A stretch of 13,950 nt of DNA from positions 1 through 13,950 of the forward strand of contig CAZROO010000025.1 in the NCBI GenBank assembly GCA_964601735.1, given 5' to 3'. The position numbers were made by a program, and so were the translations under genes. This document shows, piece after piece, positions 5,422-13,068 of this stretch. Position 1 is the first letter of the stretch, and each line of letters opens with the position of its first letter. The notes under the pieces were generated by a model. The model was not told the origin of the DNA and ran no database searches. It worked only from the letters and a program-made list of their open reading frames with translations. The DNA is from DATAJX01 sp964601735 (GTDB lineage: Bacteria > Pseudomonadota > Alphaproteobacteria > UBA2136 > UBA6156).

Positions 5422-5994
5422 ATGTCGGTTAGCCCTAATAAGAAAACCCCACGTATCGAGATTGATGACCAGCTCAGCGACGCCCCTTCGGGCGACGTTG
5501 ACGCCGAGCGCCGACAGTTCGTCATCAACACCACCGCCGCCTTTGGCGTGGCCGGGGCCGCCTGCGTGGCCTGGCCGTTCATTAAAAGCATGGAGCCCAG
5601 CAGCGACGTGCAGGCCCAGGCGACCGTGGACATCGCGATTGGCGACATTGCCGAGGGCACCATGAAAACCGTGCTGTGGCAGGGCCGCCCGGTGTTCATC
5701 TGGCACCGCAACGCCGCGCAGATTGCCCAAGCCCGGGCCGAGGACAAAACTTCCACCATGGACCCCCAGCCCGACGCCGAGCGCGTGCAGAAGCCGGAAT
5801 GGCTGGTGGTGCTGGGCGTGTGCACCCACCTGGGCTGCGTGCCCATTGAGGGCGGCGATTTTGGCGGCTGGCGCTGCCCCTGCCACGGCAGCCAGTACGA
5901 CTCTTCCGGCCGTGTCACCCACGGCCCCGCCGGCCAGAACCTGGCCGTGCCGCCATACAAATTCGTCGACGCCAACACCATTCGCATCGGGTAA
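5422..5994 (+). CDS. petA: Ubiquinol-cytochrome c reductase, Rieske iron-sulfur subunit
   Basis: This subunit of the cytochrome bc1 complex takes one electron from ubiquinol and passes it to cytochrome c1. The 190-residue protein has a twin-arginine-type N-terminus (ERRQFV, residues 29-34) followed by one membrane anchor (about 37-54) and a periplasmic Rieske domain. The [2Fe-2S] cluster motifs are complete: CTHLGC (C134, H136, C139) and CPCHGSQYD (C152, C154, H155), with the PPY turn at 177-179. The frame also opens at a GTG (5413), but AAAGGTG there is the ribosome-binding site of the ATG at 5422, which I chose. petB follows after 30 bases. Confidence 0.95.
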   Translation: MSVSPNKKTPRIEIDDQLSDAPSGDVDAERRQFVINTTAAFGVAGAACVAWPFIKSMEPSSDVQAQATVDIAIGDIAEGTMKTVLWQGRPVFIWHRNAAQIAQARAEDKTSTMDPQPDAERVQKPEWLVVLGVCTHLGCVPIEGGDFGGWRCPCHGSQYDSSGRVTHGPAGQNLAVPPYKFVDANTIRIG

Positions 5995-6024
5995 ACAAAA
6001 AGCCAAAAATGTAAGCACTGCGCC

Positions 6025-7251
6025 ATGAGCAAAAACCTGGGCCCCACGCCGGTTGAAACCGACATCGTCAAAAAACCGTTGCAGTGGATTGAAGACCGTC
6101 TGCCGATTTTTTCATTTTTAAACAACTCGCTGGGCCGCAACTACCCCGCCCCCAAAAATCTCAACTACATGTGGAATATGGGTATGCTGGCGGGTATCGC
6201 GCTGGTCGTCCAGATTCTCACCGGCCTGTTTCTGGCCATGCACTACAAGGCCGACACCAACCTCGCCTTCGGCAGCGTGCAACACATCATGCGCGCGGTG
6301 GAATGGGGCTGGCTGATTCGAGACATACACATGGTTGGCGCGAGTTTCTTTTTCATGCTCGTCTACCTGCACATCGGCCGCGGGCTTTACTACGGCAGCT
6401 ATAAAACCCCGCGCGAACTGCTGTGGATTATCGGCATCGTCATTTTCCTCGTCATGATGGCCACCGCCTTTATGGGCTATGTGCTGCCCTGGGGCCAGAT
6501 GAGCTACTGGGGCGCGACCGTGATTACCAACCTGCTCAGCGTCATCCCGTTTGTGGGCGACCATATTGTGGTGTGGGTGTGGGGCGGCTACAGCGTGGGC
6601 GACCCGACGCTGACCCGCTTTTACGCGCTGCACTTTTTGCTGCCGTTCGTGATTGTCGGCATCGTTATCATCCACATTTGGGCGCTGCACGTTCACAAGA
6701 GCAATAACCCCGACGGCATCGACCTGAAGGACCCGGACGAGTTCATTCCGTTCCATCCCTACTACACCATCAAGGATATTTTCGGCCTCGGCATCTACCT
6801 GATTCCGTTCAGCTTCATGGTGTTCTTTTTGCCCGACTTCCTCGGCGACGTCGCCAACCAGATTCCCGCCAACCCGCTGGTGACCCCCGCGCATATCGTG
6901 CCGGAGTGGTATTTCCTGCCCTATTACGCCATCCTCCGCGCCATCCCCATCAAGCTGCTGGGCGTACTGGCGATGTTCGGCAGCATCCTGATTATGATGT
7001 TTTTGCCGTGGATTGACCGGAGCAAGGTGCGCAGCGCCCGTTACCGGCCGATTTACCGCCAGATGTTCTGGATCTTCGTCGCCAACTTTGTGGTGCTGGG
7101 CTGGATGGGCGCCAACCCGCCGGAAGGCATTTACGTGATTGTCAGCCGTATCTGCGCCGTCATTTACTTCGCCTTTTTTGCCCTGCTGCCGCTGGTGGCC
7201 AGGGTGGAAAAGACCAAGCCTCTGCCCACCACGATTGGGAAGGGTCGCTAA
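6025..7251 (+). CDS. petB: Ubiquinol-cytochrome c reductase, cytochrome b subunit
   Basis: Cytochrome b is the membrane core of the bc1 complex, holding hemes bL and bH and the two quinone sites. The 408-residue product is full length with about eight membrane helices. The four heme histidines are visible as two pairs 14 residues apart: H102/H116 and H203/H217. The Qo-site PEWY motif is at 293-296, and GYVLPWGQMSYWGATV at 151-166 is diagnostic. The ATG at 6025 fits the family N-terminus but has no strong ribosome-binding site. The stop codon touches the petC ATG directly. A 616-codon open frame on the opposite strand is a codon-bias shadow. Confidence 0.96.
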   Translation: MSKNLGPTPVETDIVKKPLQWIEDRLPIFSFLNNSLGRNYPAPKNLNYMWNMGMLAGIALVVQILTGLFLAMHYKADTNLAFGSVQHIMRAVEWGWLIRDIHMVGASFFFMLVYLHIGRGLYYGSYKTPRELLWIIGIVIFLVMMATAFMGYVLPWGQMSYWGATVITNLLSVIPFVGDHIVVWVWGGYSVGDPTLTRFYALHFLLPFVIVGIVIIHIWALHVHKSNNPDGIDLKDPDEFIPFHPYYTIKDIFGLGIYLIPFSFMVFFLPDFLGDVANQIPANPLVTPAHIVPEWYFLPYYAILRAIPIKLLGVLAMFGSILIMMFLPWIDRSKVRSARYRPIYRQMFWIFVANFVVLGWMGANPPEGIYVIVSRICAVIYFAFFALLPLVARVEKTKPLPTTIGKGR

Positions 7252-7971
7252 ATGAAAAAGCTGTTTCTCCCCCTGCTGCTGGCCACGGTTGCCATCACCA
7301 CGGGTTTTGCCGCCGAAGAACATTACCCGGCGCAGAACTGGAGTTTCAAGGGCGTGCGCGCCGCGTGGGACAAGGATGAGCTCTACCGCGGCTATACCGT
7401 GGCCACGCAGGTTTGCCTGGCCTGCCACAGCTTCAAGTACGTCAACCACCGCGATTTGATGCGCGTGGGCTTTACCGAGAATGAGGTCAAGGCCATGGCC
7501 GGCGCGCTCAAGATGACCGTGGACCAGCCCATCGTCAGCAACCTTACCGACAAGGACGCGCAGGACATGTACGGCAAGATTCCGCCCGACCTGAGCCTGA
7601 TGGTGAAGGCGCGCGAAGGTTTGGCCGACTACGTCTACGCCGTACTGACCGGCTTTGATGACAAGTCGCCGGAGATTGCCAAGGATTTCCCCCAGGGCAT
7701 GCCCAAAGGCACCTACTTCAACCACGCCTTCCCCGGCCACGCCATTGCCATGCCGGCACCGCTCACCGGCCCTGATATGGTTACGTATCATGATAAAACC
7801 GCCGCCACCGTGCCGCAGATGGCGCACGACGTAACCACGTTCCTCCAGTGGACGGCCGAGCCGGAACGCATGGAGCGGCAACGCTTGGGCGTGTTCGTGA
7901 TTCTGTACCTGATTATCTTCAGTGCGCTGGCCTATGCCACCAAGCGGATTATCTGGCGGAACGTTCACTAG
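7252..7971 (+). CDS. petC: Ubiquinol-cytochrome c reductase, cytochrome c1 subunit
   Basis: Cytochrome c1 accepts electrons from the Rieske protein and hands them to a soluble or membrane cytochrome c. The 239-residue protein has a cleavable signal peptide (about 1-20, ending near GFAAEE), the heme attachment site CLACH (C55, C58, H59), PPDLS at 111-115, and the likely sixth heme ligand M167 in HAIAMPAP. A C-terminal membrane anchor (about 213-230) is followed by basic residues facing the cytoplasm. The ATG is contiguous with the petB stop, indicating translational coupling. Confidence 0.95.
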   Translation: MKKLFLPLLLATVAITTGFAAEEHYPAQNWSFKGVRAAWDKDELYRGYTVATQVCLACHSFKYVNHRDLMRVGFTENEVKAMAGALKMTVDQPIVSNLTDKDAQDMYGKIPPDLSLMVKAREGLADYVYAVLTGFDDKSPEIAKDFPQGMPKGTYFNHAFPGHAIAMPAPLTGPDMVTYHDKTAATVPQMAHDVTTFLQWTAEPERMERQRLGVFVILYLIIFSALAYATKRIIWRNVH

Positions 7972-8741
7972 TGACGGCCATCAAGCTCGCCAGCGTCAAC
8001 ATCGAGCGCAGCAACCACCTGGAACGGGTGGTTGCTTTTTTGCGCGGGCACCAGCCCGATGTGCTGTGCCTGCAGGAGGTATGCGCCCGCGACCTGCCGT
8101 TGTTTGAGCGGGAGCTGGGCCAGCCGGGCTTGTACGCGCCCATGACCCGGCACCCCGCCGAAACCGAACCGGCCGAAATGGGCGTGGCCGTTTTTGCCCG
8201 CGCACCGCTGGGCCAGCCCGCCGCCCATTATTACGTGGGCAACGGCCAGCCGGTGCCGGTCATTCGCCAGGGGCCCGGTGCCGACGGCAAGTTCGACGTT
8301 GATGCCAACACCATTCACAGGGTGCTGGTGTGCGCCACGGTGGGAGGTTTTCGCATTGCCACTACGCACCTGACGTGGACGCAGTGCGGCGCCTCAACCC
8401 CCGGCCAGCTGCACGATGCTGGCATAATGCTGAAGTATGCCGAAGCCGAGGCCACCGAGCATGGCGGGCTGGTGCTATGCGGTGATTTCAACGCCCCGCG
8501 CGGCCGCGAGACCTTCAGCAAAATCGCCGAACACTTCAAGGACGGCATTCCGCCGCATTACAAGTGCAGCCTCGATTTGACGCTGCACCGCGTGCGCCAT
8601 AACCCGGCCGAGGCGGTGCGCGTGGGAACGCTGATGGTCGACGGCCTGTTCCACACCGGCAATTACCATGTCGCCGACGTGGAGCTCAGTTCCGGCGTCA
8701 GCGACCACCTGGCGGTGACGGCTACGTTGTCGAAGGCTTAA
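7971..8741 (+). CDS. Endonuclease/exonuclease/phosphatase-fold protein
   Basis: The product belongs to the DNase I-like/exonuclease III fold of metal-dependent phosphoesterases. Family motifs appear in order: SVN near residues 8-10, LQEV with the metal-binding E36, THL with H133, GDFN at 171-174 and SDHLAV with D245 and H246, so the active site appears complete. The substrate cannot be told from sequence; DNA, RNA, phospholipid and phosphoinositide substrates all occur in this fold. I chose the GTG at 7971, which shares its G with the petC stop (TAGTG) and leaves 256 residues starting MTAIKLASVNIE. Longer reading would run inside petC. No signal peptide is visible. Its 3' end overlaps msrB by 20 bases on the opposite strand. 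Confidence 0.85.
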   Translation: MTAIKLASVNIERSNHLERVVAFLRGHQPDVLCLQEVCARDLPLFERELGQPGLYAPMTRHPAETEPAEMGVAVFARAPLGQPAAHYYVGNGQPVPVIRQGPGADGKFDVDANTIHRVLVCATVGGFRIATTHLTWTQCGASTPGQLHDAGIMLKYAEAEATEHGGLVLCGDFNAPRGRETFSKIAEHFKDGIPPHYKCSLDLTLHRVRHNPAEAVRVGTLMVDGLFHTGNYHVADVELSSGVSDHLAVTATLSKA

Positions 8742-9144
8742 ACACCAGCGCAATTCCGTTCATGCAGTAGCGTAAACCTGTCGGTTCGGGACCATCATCG
8801 AACACGTGGCCGAGGTGCCCCTTGCAGCGCGCGCAATGGATTTCGGAACGCGGATAAACCAGTTTGTAATCGATGCTGCCTTCCACCACGCGCGGGTCGA
8901 TAGGCTGGTAAAAGCTCGGCCAGCCGGTGCCGGAATGGAATTTATGTTCACTGGAAAACAGCGGCAAATCGCACCCGGCGCAAAAGTAGACCCCTGCCCG
9001 CTCTTCGGGTTCCAGCGGGCTGCAACGCGGCGGCTCGGTGTGCGCGTGGCGGAGCACCTGGTAGGCCTCGGGGCTCAGGCGTTTTTTCCATTCGGCGTCG
9101 CTGAGTTCCAGCGGCACGATGAGGTCGGGAATCTCGGGCTTCAT
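8722..9144 (-). CDS. msrB: Peptide-methionine (R)-S-oxide reductase MsrB
   Basis: MsrB reduces the R epimer of methionine sulfoxide in oxidised proteins. The 140-residue product has the whole family pattern: GVYFCAGCDLPLFSS with zinc cysteines C55 and C58, SGTGWPSF (71-78), CARC with C104 and C107, GHLGHVFDDGP (109-119), and the catalytic C127 in RYCMNG, where RYCINS or similar is more usual. It lies 10 bases after the methyltransferase stop and is probably the last gene of that unit. The 3' end overlaps the convergent phosphoesterase-fold gene. Confidence 0.94.
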   Translation of the reverse strand: MKPEIPDLIVPLELSDAEWKKRLSPEAYQVLRHAHTEPPRCSPLEPEERAGVYFCAGCDLPLFSSEHKFHSGTGWPSFYQPIDPRVVEGSIDYKLVYPRSEIHCARCKGHLGHVFDDGPEPTGLRYCMNGIALVFKPSTT

Positions 9145-9154
9145 GCCCGTCAGT

Positions 9155-9922
9155 TTACGCGCGGTTGAGTTGGAAGGCCAGCACAGCGGTGGCGGCGGCG
9201 AGGTTGAGGCTTTCGGCCTTACCGTGCATTTTGATTTTGGCGAGGTGCGTACAGCTCTCTTGCAGCGCCGGGGAGAGGCCTTGCTGCTCGTTGCCCATTA
9301 AAAGCACGGCAGGTTTAGTGGTGGGCAATTGGGTGTAATCGACCGTACCTTTGAGGCTGGTGCCGACCACCAGGCCACTGAACTTCTGGCGCCAGGCGAG
9401 CCAATGTGCTTCATCCACCTTGGCTAACATCACATTGAAAATACTGCCCATTGTCGCGCGGATACTTTCCGGCCCGAAGGCATCGACGCTGTCGCCGATG
9501 AACAGCACGCCCCCGGCCCCGGCGGCGTCCGCCGTGCGGATGATGCTGCCGACGTTGCCCGGGTCGCGCGGGCGGTCGAGCGCAATCCAGAACCCTTCTT
9601 TAATGCTGGCAGGCAGCAGCGGCATCCACTTTTGCTTGAAGGTGGCAATGGCGGCCTGCGGGTTGTCCTTACCCGAGAGCTTGCCGAGCAATTCCGGCGG
9701 CACGGTGTAAACGTGTTCGGCCATCAGCGTGGCCTGCTCCAGCAACACATGGTTGCGCCCGGCGCCGTACACCAGCGTGTCGATGCGCCAGCCGGCCTTG
9801 AGCGCCATGCCGATGAATTCCCAGCCCTCGACCAGGAACAGGCCGGTTTCAGAACGGTCCTTCTTCCGCGCCAGCGCGGCGATGGATTTAAGGCGCGGGT
9901 TGGCGGCGGAGGTGAGATGCAT
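9155..9922 (-). CDS. SpoU/TrmH-family RNA 2'-O-methyltransferase
   Basis: The protein is a SPOUT-class, S-adenosylmethionine-dependent enzyme that methylates ribose in rRNA or tRNA. The 255-residue product has an N-terminal substrate-binding domain (about 1-95, including GLFLVEGWEF) and a C-terminal knotted domain with all three signature motifs: DRPRDPGNVGSIIRTADAAG (116-135), LLMGNEQQGLS (207-217) and KMHGKAESLNLAAA (231-244). The architecture is that of RlmB/TsnR-like enzymes, but the target nucleotide cannot be assigned, so no symbol is given. Its ATG follows the ychF stop with no gap, so the two are translationally coupled. Confidence 0.9.
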   Translation of the reverse strand: MHLTSAANPRLKSIAALARKKDRSETGLFLVEGWEFIGMALKAGWRIDTLVYGAGRNHVLLEQATLMAEHVYTVPPELLGKLSGKDNPQAAIATFKQKWMPLLPASIKEGFWIALDRPRDPGNVGSIIRTADAAGAGGVLFIGDSVDAFGPESIRATMGSIFNVMLAKVDEAHWLAWRQKFSGLVVGTSLKGTVDYTQLPTTKPAVLLMGNEQQGLSPALQESCTHLAKIKMHGKAESLNLAAATAVLAFQLNRA

Positions 9923-10999
9923 TTAGACGTTAAACCGGAAGTGGAAAATGTCGCCGTCGTGAACGGTGTAATCTTTGCCTTCCAGCCGCAGCTTGCCCGC
10001 CGCCTTGGCGCCTTCTTCCGACCCCGCCGCGATGTAGTCGGCGTAGGCGATGGTTTCGGCGCGGATGAAGCCTTTTTCAAAGTCGGTGTGGATAGCACCC
10101 GCCGCCTGCGGCGCCTTGCTGCCATTGCGCACGGTCCAGGCACGGACCTCCTGCACCCCGGCGGTGAAGAAGGTGATAAGCCCGAGCAGCGCGTAACCGG
10201 CGCGGATGAGCTTGTTGAGCGCGGGTTCTTCCAAGCCTAATGTAGAGAGAAAATCGGCGCGGTCGGCCTCGGGCAACTGGGCAATCTGGCTTTCGATCTC
10301 CGCCGAGATGATGACGCAGCCTGCGCCGTTGGCCTTCGCATAATCCTGCACGCGCCTGGAGTATTCGTTGCCGCTGGCGGCGTCGCCCTCACCCACGTTG
10401 GCGACATAGAGCGTCGGCTTGCTGGTCAGCAGTGGCAGCTTGGCCACGTCGAGTCCGGTGCTGCGGGCTGTTTTACCCGCTGCCAGTGCATCGTACACCG
10501 GCTTCAAAACTTCATATTCGGCAATCGCCGCCTTGTCGCCGACCTTGGCTTTTTTCTCCAGCGCCGGAACCTTCTTTTCCAGGCTCGCCAGGTCGGCCAG
10601 CATCAGTTCGGTTTCGATGGTCGCGATGTCGCGCAGCGGGTCGACGCTGCCGTCGACGTGCGTCACCTCGCCTTCAAAGCAGCGCACCACGTGCAGAATT
10701 GCCTCGGTTTCGCGGATGTTGGCAAGGAACTGGTTGCCCAGCCCTTCGCCCTTGTGGGCGCCCGCCACCAGCCCGGCGATATCGACGAACTCAAGGCTCG
10801 TCGGAACCACCTTTTGCGGCTTGACCAGCGCGGCCAGTTTATCCAGCCGCGGATCCGGCACCGCCACGCGGCCCACGTTGGGCTCGATGGTGCAGAACGG
10901 AAAATTGGCCGCCTGCGCCGCCGCGGTTTGCGTGAGCGCGTTGAACAAGGTGCTTTTGCCCACGTTGGGCAGGCCGACGATACCGCATGAAAATCCCAT
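9923..10999 (-). CDS. ychF: Ribosome-associated ATPase YchF (OBG family)
   Basis: YchF is a universally conserved OBG-family P-loop protein that prefers ATP and associates with ribosomes and stress responses. The 358-residue product starts MGFSCGIVGLPNVGKSTLFN with the P-loop at about 9-17, then NFPFCTIEPNVG, the DIAGLVAGA switch region, the NxxE element (NVGE) that replaces the NKxD guanine motif, and a C-terminal TGS domain ending FHFRFNV. The frame continues upstream, but the ATG at 10999 has an AAGGA site 7 bases before it and gives the standard N-terminus. It lies 22 bases after pth; pairing with pth is common in bacteria. Confidence 0.96.
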   Translation of the reverse strand: MGFSCGIVGLPNVGKSTLFNALTQTAAAQAANFPFCTIEPNVGRVAVPDPRLDKLAALVKPQKVVPTSLEFVDIAGLVAGAHKGEGLGNQFLANIRETEAILHVVRCFEGEVTHVDGSVDPLRDIATIETELMLADLASLEKKVPALEKKAKVGDKAAIAEYEVLKPVYDALAAGKTARSTGLDVAKLPLLTSKPTLYVANVGEGDAASGNEYSRRVQDYAKANGAGCVIISAEIESQIAQLPEADRADFLSTLGLEEPALNKLIRAGYALLGLITFFTAGVQEVRAWTVRNGSKAPQAAGAIHTDFEKGFIRAETIAYADYIAAGSEEGAKAAGKLRLEGKDYTVHDGDIFHFRFNV

Positions 11000-11021
11000 C
11001 ACTTCATCCTTTGGGATGCGC

Positions 11022-11582
11022 TTACACGCCCAGCTTGAGATGCGCAAGCGCCTTGGGCGCATCGGCCAGCAACTCGGCCATGTCGTCCACCAATGCCTTG
11101 AGCACGCCGTTCAGGCGTTCGGCCTCGGCCTTGCTGAATTTTTCCAGCACGTAATCGGCCACGTCACCGTAGGCGGGACGGCCCACGCCGATACGCAGAC
11201 GGCGGTAATCCTTGGTGGCCAAGCTTTGGGTGATGCTCTTGAGCCCGTTGTGCCCGGCGTCGCCGCCGCCGGTTTTGTGGCGGAGGTCGAGGAAGGCCAG
11301 GTCGATGTCGTCATGGATGACCAGGATGTCGGCGGGTTTGATCTTGTAGAACTTGGCGGCGGGCTGCACCGAGTCGCCGCTGATGTTCATCCAGGTTTGC
11401 GGCTTGAGCAGAACAGCGGCTTCATCGCCAATCCGGCCCGTGCTCACCAGGCCCTTGTGCTTCTTCGTCCACGGTGAAAAACCGTATTTTTCCGCCAGCG
11501 CGTCCACCACCATCCAACCCACGTTGTGGCGGGTGGCGGCGTATTCTTTTCCGGGGTTTCCAAGGCCGACGATGAGGTGCAT
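11022..11582 (-). CDS. pth: Peptidyl-tRNA hydrolase
   Basis: Pth recycles peptidyl-tRNAs that drop off the ribosome by cleaving the ester bond between peptide and tRNA. The 186-residue product has LIVGLGNPGKEYAATRHNVG with N10 and the catalytic H19, LLKPQTWMN near 58-66, the acidic pair D91/D92 in IHDDIDL, and GGGDAGHNGLKS with N112. Length and motifs fit the family. The ribosome-binding site is weak. The gene is separated from rplY by a strong terminator, so it needs read-through or its own promoter; none was confidently seen in the 90-base gap. Confidence 0.96.
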   Translation of the reverse strand: MHLIVGLGNPGKEYAATRHNVGWMVVDALAEKYGFSPWTKKHKGLVSTGRIGDEAAVLLKPQTWMNISGDSVQPAAKFYKIKPADILVIHDDIDLAFLDLRHKTGGGDAGHNGLKSITQSLATKDYRRLRIGVGRPAYGDVADYVLEKFSKAEAERLNGVLKALVDDMAELLADAPKALAHLKLGV

Positions 11583-11597
11583 GGTTCAATCTAGCAT

Positions 11598-11625
11598 AAA
11601 AAGAAAGGCCGCAAAGCGGCCTTTC
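11598..11625 (-). terminator. Rho-independent terminator of rplY
   Basis: On the minus strand GAAAGGCCGC and GCGGCCTTTC (plus-strand positions 11603-11612 and 11616-11625) form a perfect 10-bp stem with a TTT loop followed by five T residues. It lies downstream of the rplY stop and the heptamer repeat, just before pth. Confidence 0.9.
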
Positions 11626-11666
11626 CTGTCACCTGATACCTGTCACCTGATACCTGATACCTGTGA
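11625..11666. repeat. Six-unit heptamer tandem repeat in the rplY 3' UTR
   Basis: Six consecutive 7-base units occur: CCTGTCA, CCTGATA, CCTGTCA, CCTGATA, CCTGATA, CCTGTGA. The first four are two copies of one 14-base unit. The consensus is CCTG followed by a variable pair and A. The array fills the space between the rplY stop and its terminator stem and cannot be part of a protein. It resembles the short tandemly repeated repetitive heptamers known from other bacteria; whether it recurs in this genome cannot be seen here. Confidence 0.85.
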
Positions 11667-11672
11667 CCCTTT

Positions 11673-12407
11673 TTAGCGTTTGTCGGTTTTTTCGTCCCCG
11701 CCCTTCTTTTCGTTCGCCTTGGCGGCGTCGGCAGCCGGGGCACCGGCAGCGGCGGCGGCCCCTTCGGTGGCGCCTTCGGCGGCAGCCGCGGCAGCGGCGG
11801 CGGCGTCGGCGGCTTCGTCTTCGGCAGTGCTGCTGGTGCGGGTGCTGATGATGCTCACGATCGTCAGGTCGCGGTCGGTCACGGCGCTACGCACACCGGC
11901 GGGCAGCTTGGTTTCGGACAGGTGGACGGTATCGCCGATGTTGAGGCCGGCCACGCTCACCTCGATTTGTTGGGGGATGCTGTCGGCACGGCAGACCACT
12001 TCGAGTTGCGATTCGATGAGCTGGAGCACGCCGCCTTCCTTCAGGCCCGGGCATTCTTCTTCGCCCACGATGTTCACGGTCACGTTCACGTTCACCTGGC
12101 GGGCCGGGTCGTAGCTCATGAAGTCGACGTGGATGGGCTTGTCGGTGACCGGGTGGCGCTGGATAACTTTCGCCAGCACCTTCACCACCTTGTCGCCCAC
12201 CTTCAGCTCTTGCGCATGGGTGTAGAAGTGACCCAGTTGCAGGGCGCGGTTGAGGTCTTTGACGTTCAGGCCCAGCACGGTATTAGCCTGGTCGCCCGGG
12301 GTGTAAATAACCGCAGGAACAAAACCCTGACGGCGCATTTCACGCGCGGCGCCCTTGCCGTTTTTGTCCTTGGTCATGGTATTGATTTGATACACTTCAC
12401 GCGTCAC
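11673..12407 (-). CDS. rplY: 50S ribosomal protein L25 (Ctc/TL5 type)
   Basis: L25 binds 5S rRNA in the large subunit; the long form with a general stress (CTC/TL5) domain is present here. The 244-residue product has the 5S-binding N-terminal domain (about 1-100; GKGAAREMRRQGFVPAVIYT), the TL5 C-terminal domain (about 100-190; MSYDPARQVNVNVTVNIVGE, SIPQQIEVSVAGLNIGDTVH), and an Ala-rich, charged low-complexity tail (about 195-244), a common variable end in this family. I chose the GTG at 12407, which has an AAGGAG site 7 bases upstream; the ATG at 12377 has none. Confidence 0.95.
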   Translation of the reverse strand: MTREVYQINTMTKDKNGKGAAREMRRQGFVPAVIYTPGDQANTVLGLNVKDLNRALQLGHFYTHAQELKVGDKVVKVLAKVIQRHPVTDKPIHVDFMSYDPARQVNVNVTVNIVGEEECPGLKEGGVLQLIESQLEVVCRADSIPQQIEVSVAGLNIGDTVHLSETKLPAGVRSAVTDRDLTIVSIISTRTSSTAEDEAADAAAAAAAAAEGATEGAAAAAGAPAADAAKANEKKGGDEKTDKR

Positions 12408-12444
12408 GGCGCTTCTCCTTCGTTAATGGTTTTCATTTCCGGCC

Positions 12445-12510
12445 GTTACGGACTCGCCCTTATGAAGGATGGGCCGTAACACCCGTTGCCCTGAAAATCC
12501 CGAAGGATTT
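12445..12510 (-). promoter_or_regulatory. Two hairpins in the rplY 5' leader
   Basis: On the minus strand, nearest the promoter, AAATCC and GGATTT (12495-12510) form a 6-bp stem closed by a TTCG tetraloop and followed by a short T run, so it is terminator- or attenuator-like. Next, GTTACGG and CCGTAAC (12445-12451, 12474-12480) form a perfect 7-bp stem, with GCCC/GGGC pairing inside. The leader between the promoter and the GTG is about 112 bases, longer than translation requires, which fits control at the RNA level. The first hairpin may instead terminate transcripts of the upstream HIT gene. Confidence 0.45.
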
Positions 12511-12525
12511 ACAGAATTTAGGCGG

Positions 12526-12554
12526 CTTTTAGAGTTTCCCGAGAGCCCTGTCAA
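12526..12554 (-). promoter_or_regulatory. Sigma-70 promoter of rplY
   Basis: On the minus strand a perfect -35 box TTGACA (12554-12549) is followed after 17 bases by TAAAAG (12531-12526), matching four of six -10 positions. Transcription would start near 12519, about 112 bases before the rplY GTG. It lies 39 bases after the HIT-gene stop. Confidence 0.6.
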
Positions 12555-12592
12555 GTCTTTGCAAAGAAACCCAAACCCACTGGCAGGTGGCG

Positions 12593-13012
12593 TTAAAAAG
12601 GAACCCGCTCCAACCGTGGCCGCAAGCGGGTAATAAACTCACCGGCTTCCATAGGCGAGTAAGGTTTGGGCGGGTTTTGGCCCCAGACGGGCTTCGGCCA
12701 CGCCGCATCCCCTTCAAACCGCGCGATAATGTGGATATGCAACTGCGGCACCATGTTGCCCAATGCCCCCACATTGAGCTTTTGCGGGTTGGTCAATTCC
12801 TTCAAAACGGCCTGCACGGCCAGCATCTCGGCCCACACCTGCTGTTGCTCGCGGGCGGTAAGGTCGAGAAACTCGCGGGCGGCGCGCACCTGCGGCACCA
12901 GAATCAGCCACGGGTACTGGCGGTCGTTCATCAGCAAAACCTTGCACAGCGGCAGGTCGGCCACGGCCAGCGTGTCTGCGGCCAGTTGGGGGTGGAGCGT
13001 GAATGTAGGCAT
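12593..13012 (-). CDS. HIT-domain protein
   Basis: HIT proteins are nucleotide hydrolases or transferases acting on the alpha-phosphate of nucleotide substrates. The 139-residue product starts MPTFTLHPQLAADTLAVADL and carries the HIT core VGALGNMVPQLHIHIIARFE (81-100). In the usual H-x-H-x-H-x-x triad the first position is Gln (Q90), with H92 and H94 retained; this variant is familiar in a proteobacterial HIT subfamily with a WPKPVWG-like segment after it, also present here (105-111). The substrate is unknown. The frame is open upstream, but the ATG at 13012 fits the family. No clear ribosome-binding site was seen. It is divergent from sufB. Confidence 0.88.
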   Translation of the reverse strand: MPTFTLHPQLAADTLAVADLPLCKVLLMNDRQYPWLILVPQVRAAREFLDLTAREQQQVWAEMLAVQAVLKELTNPQKLNVGALGNMVPQLHIHIIARFEGDAAWPKPVWGQNPPKPYSPMEAGEFITRLRPRLERVPF

Positions 13013-13068
13013 GGCCAGCAGAATGGCTCTTTTCTTAGTTAAAGTCAAAACTCGCTGGCAGGAGACGA

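Noticed and set aside
5094..5432. 112-codon plus-strand open frame between fliW and petA
   Set aside because: It begins inside the fliW terminator, runs over petA's start and shows no recognisable domain; regional inverted repeats fit non-coding sequence better.
6118..7968. 616-codon open frame on the minus strand opposite petB and petC
   Set aside because: His/Gly/Val-rich translation with no family features, lying exactly over two well-supported genes; a typical shadow of high-GC codon use.
8722..8741. 20-base overlap of the phosphoesterase-fold gene and msrB as a possible frameshift or antisense control
   Set aside because: Both reading frames are intact to family-typical ends; short convergent overlaps are common.
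11625..11666. Heptamer array considered as a CRISPR
   Set aside because: Units are 7 bases with no spacers; this is a simple tandem repeat.
1145..12467. Shared 11-mer CCCTTATGAAG at 1145 and 12457
   Set aside because: Matches of this length are expected by chance in 14 kb, and the flanks are unrelated.
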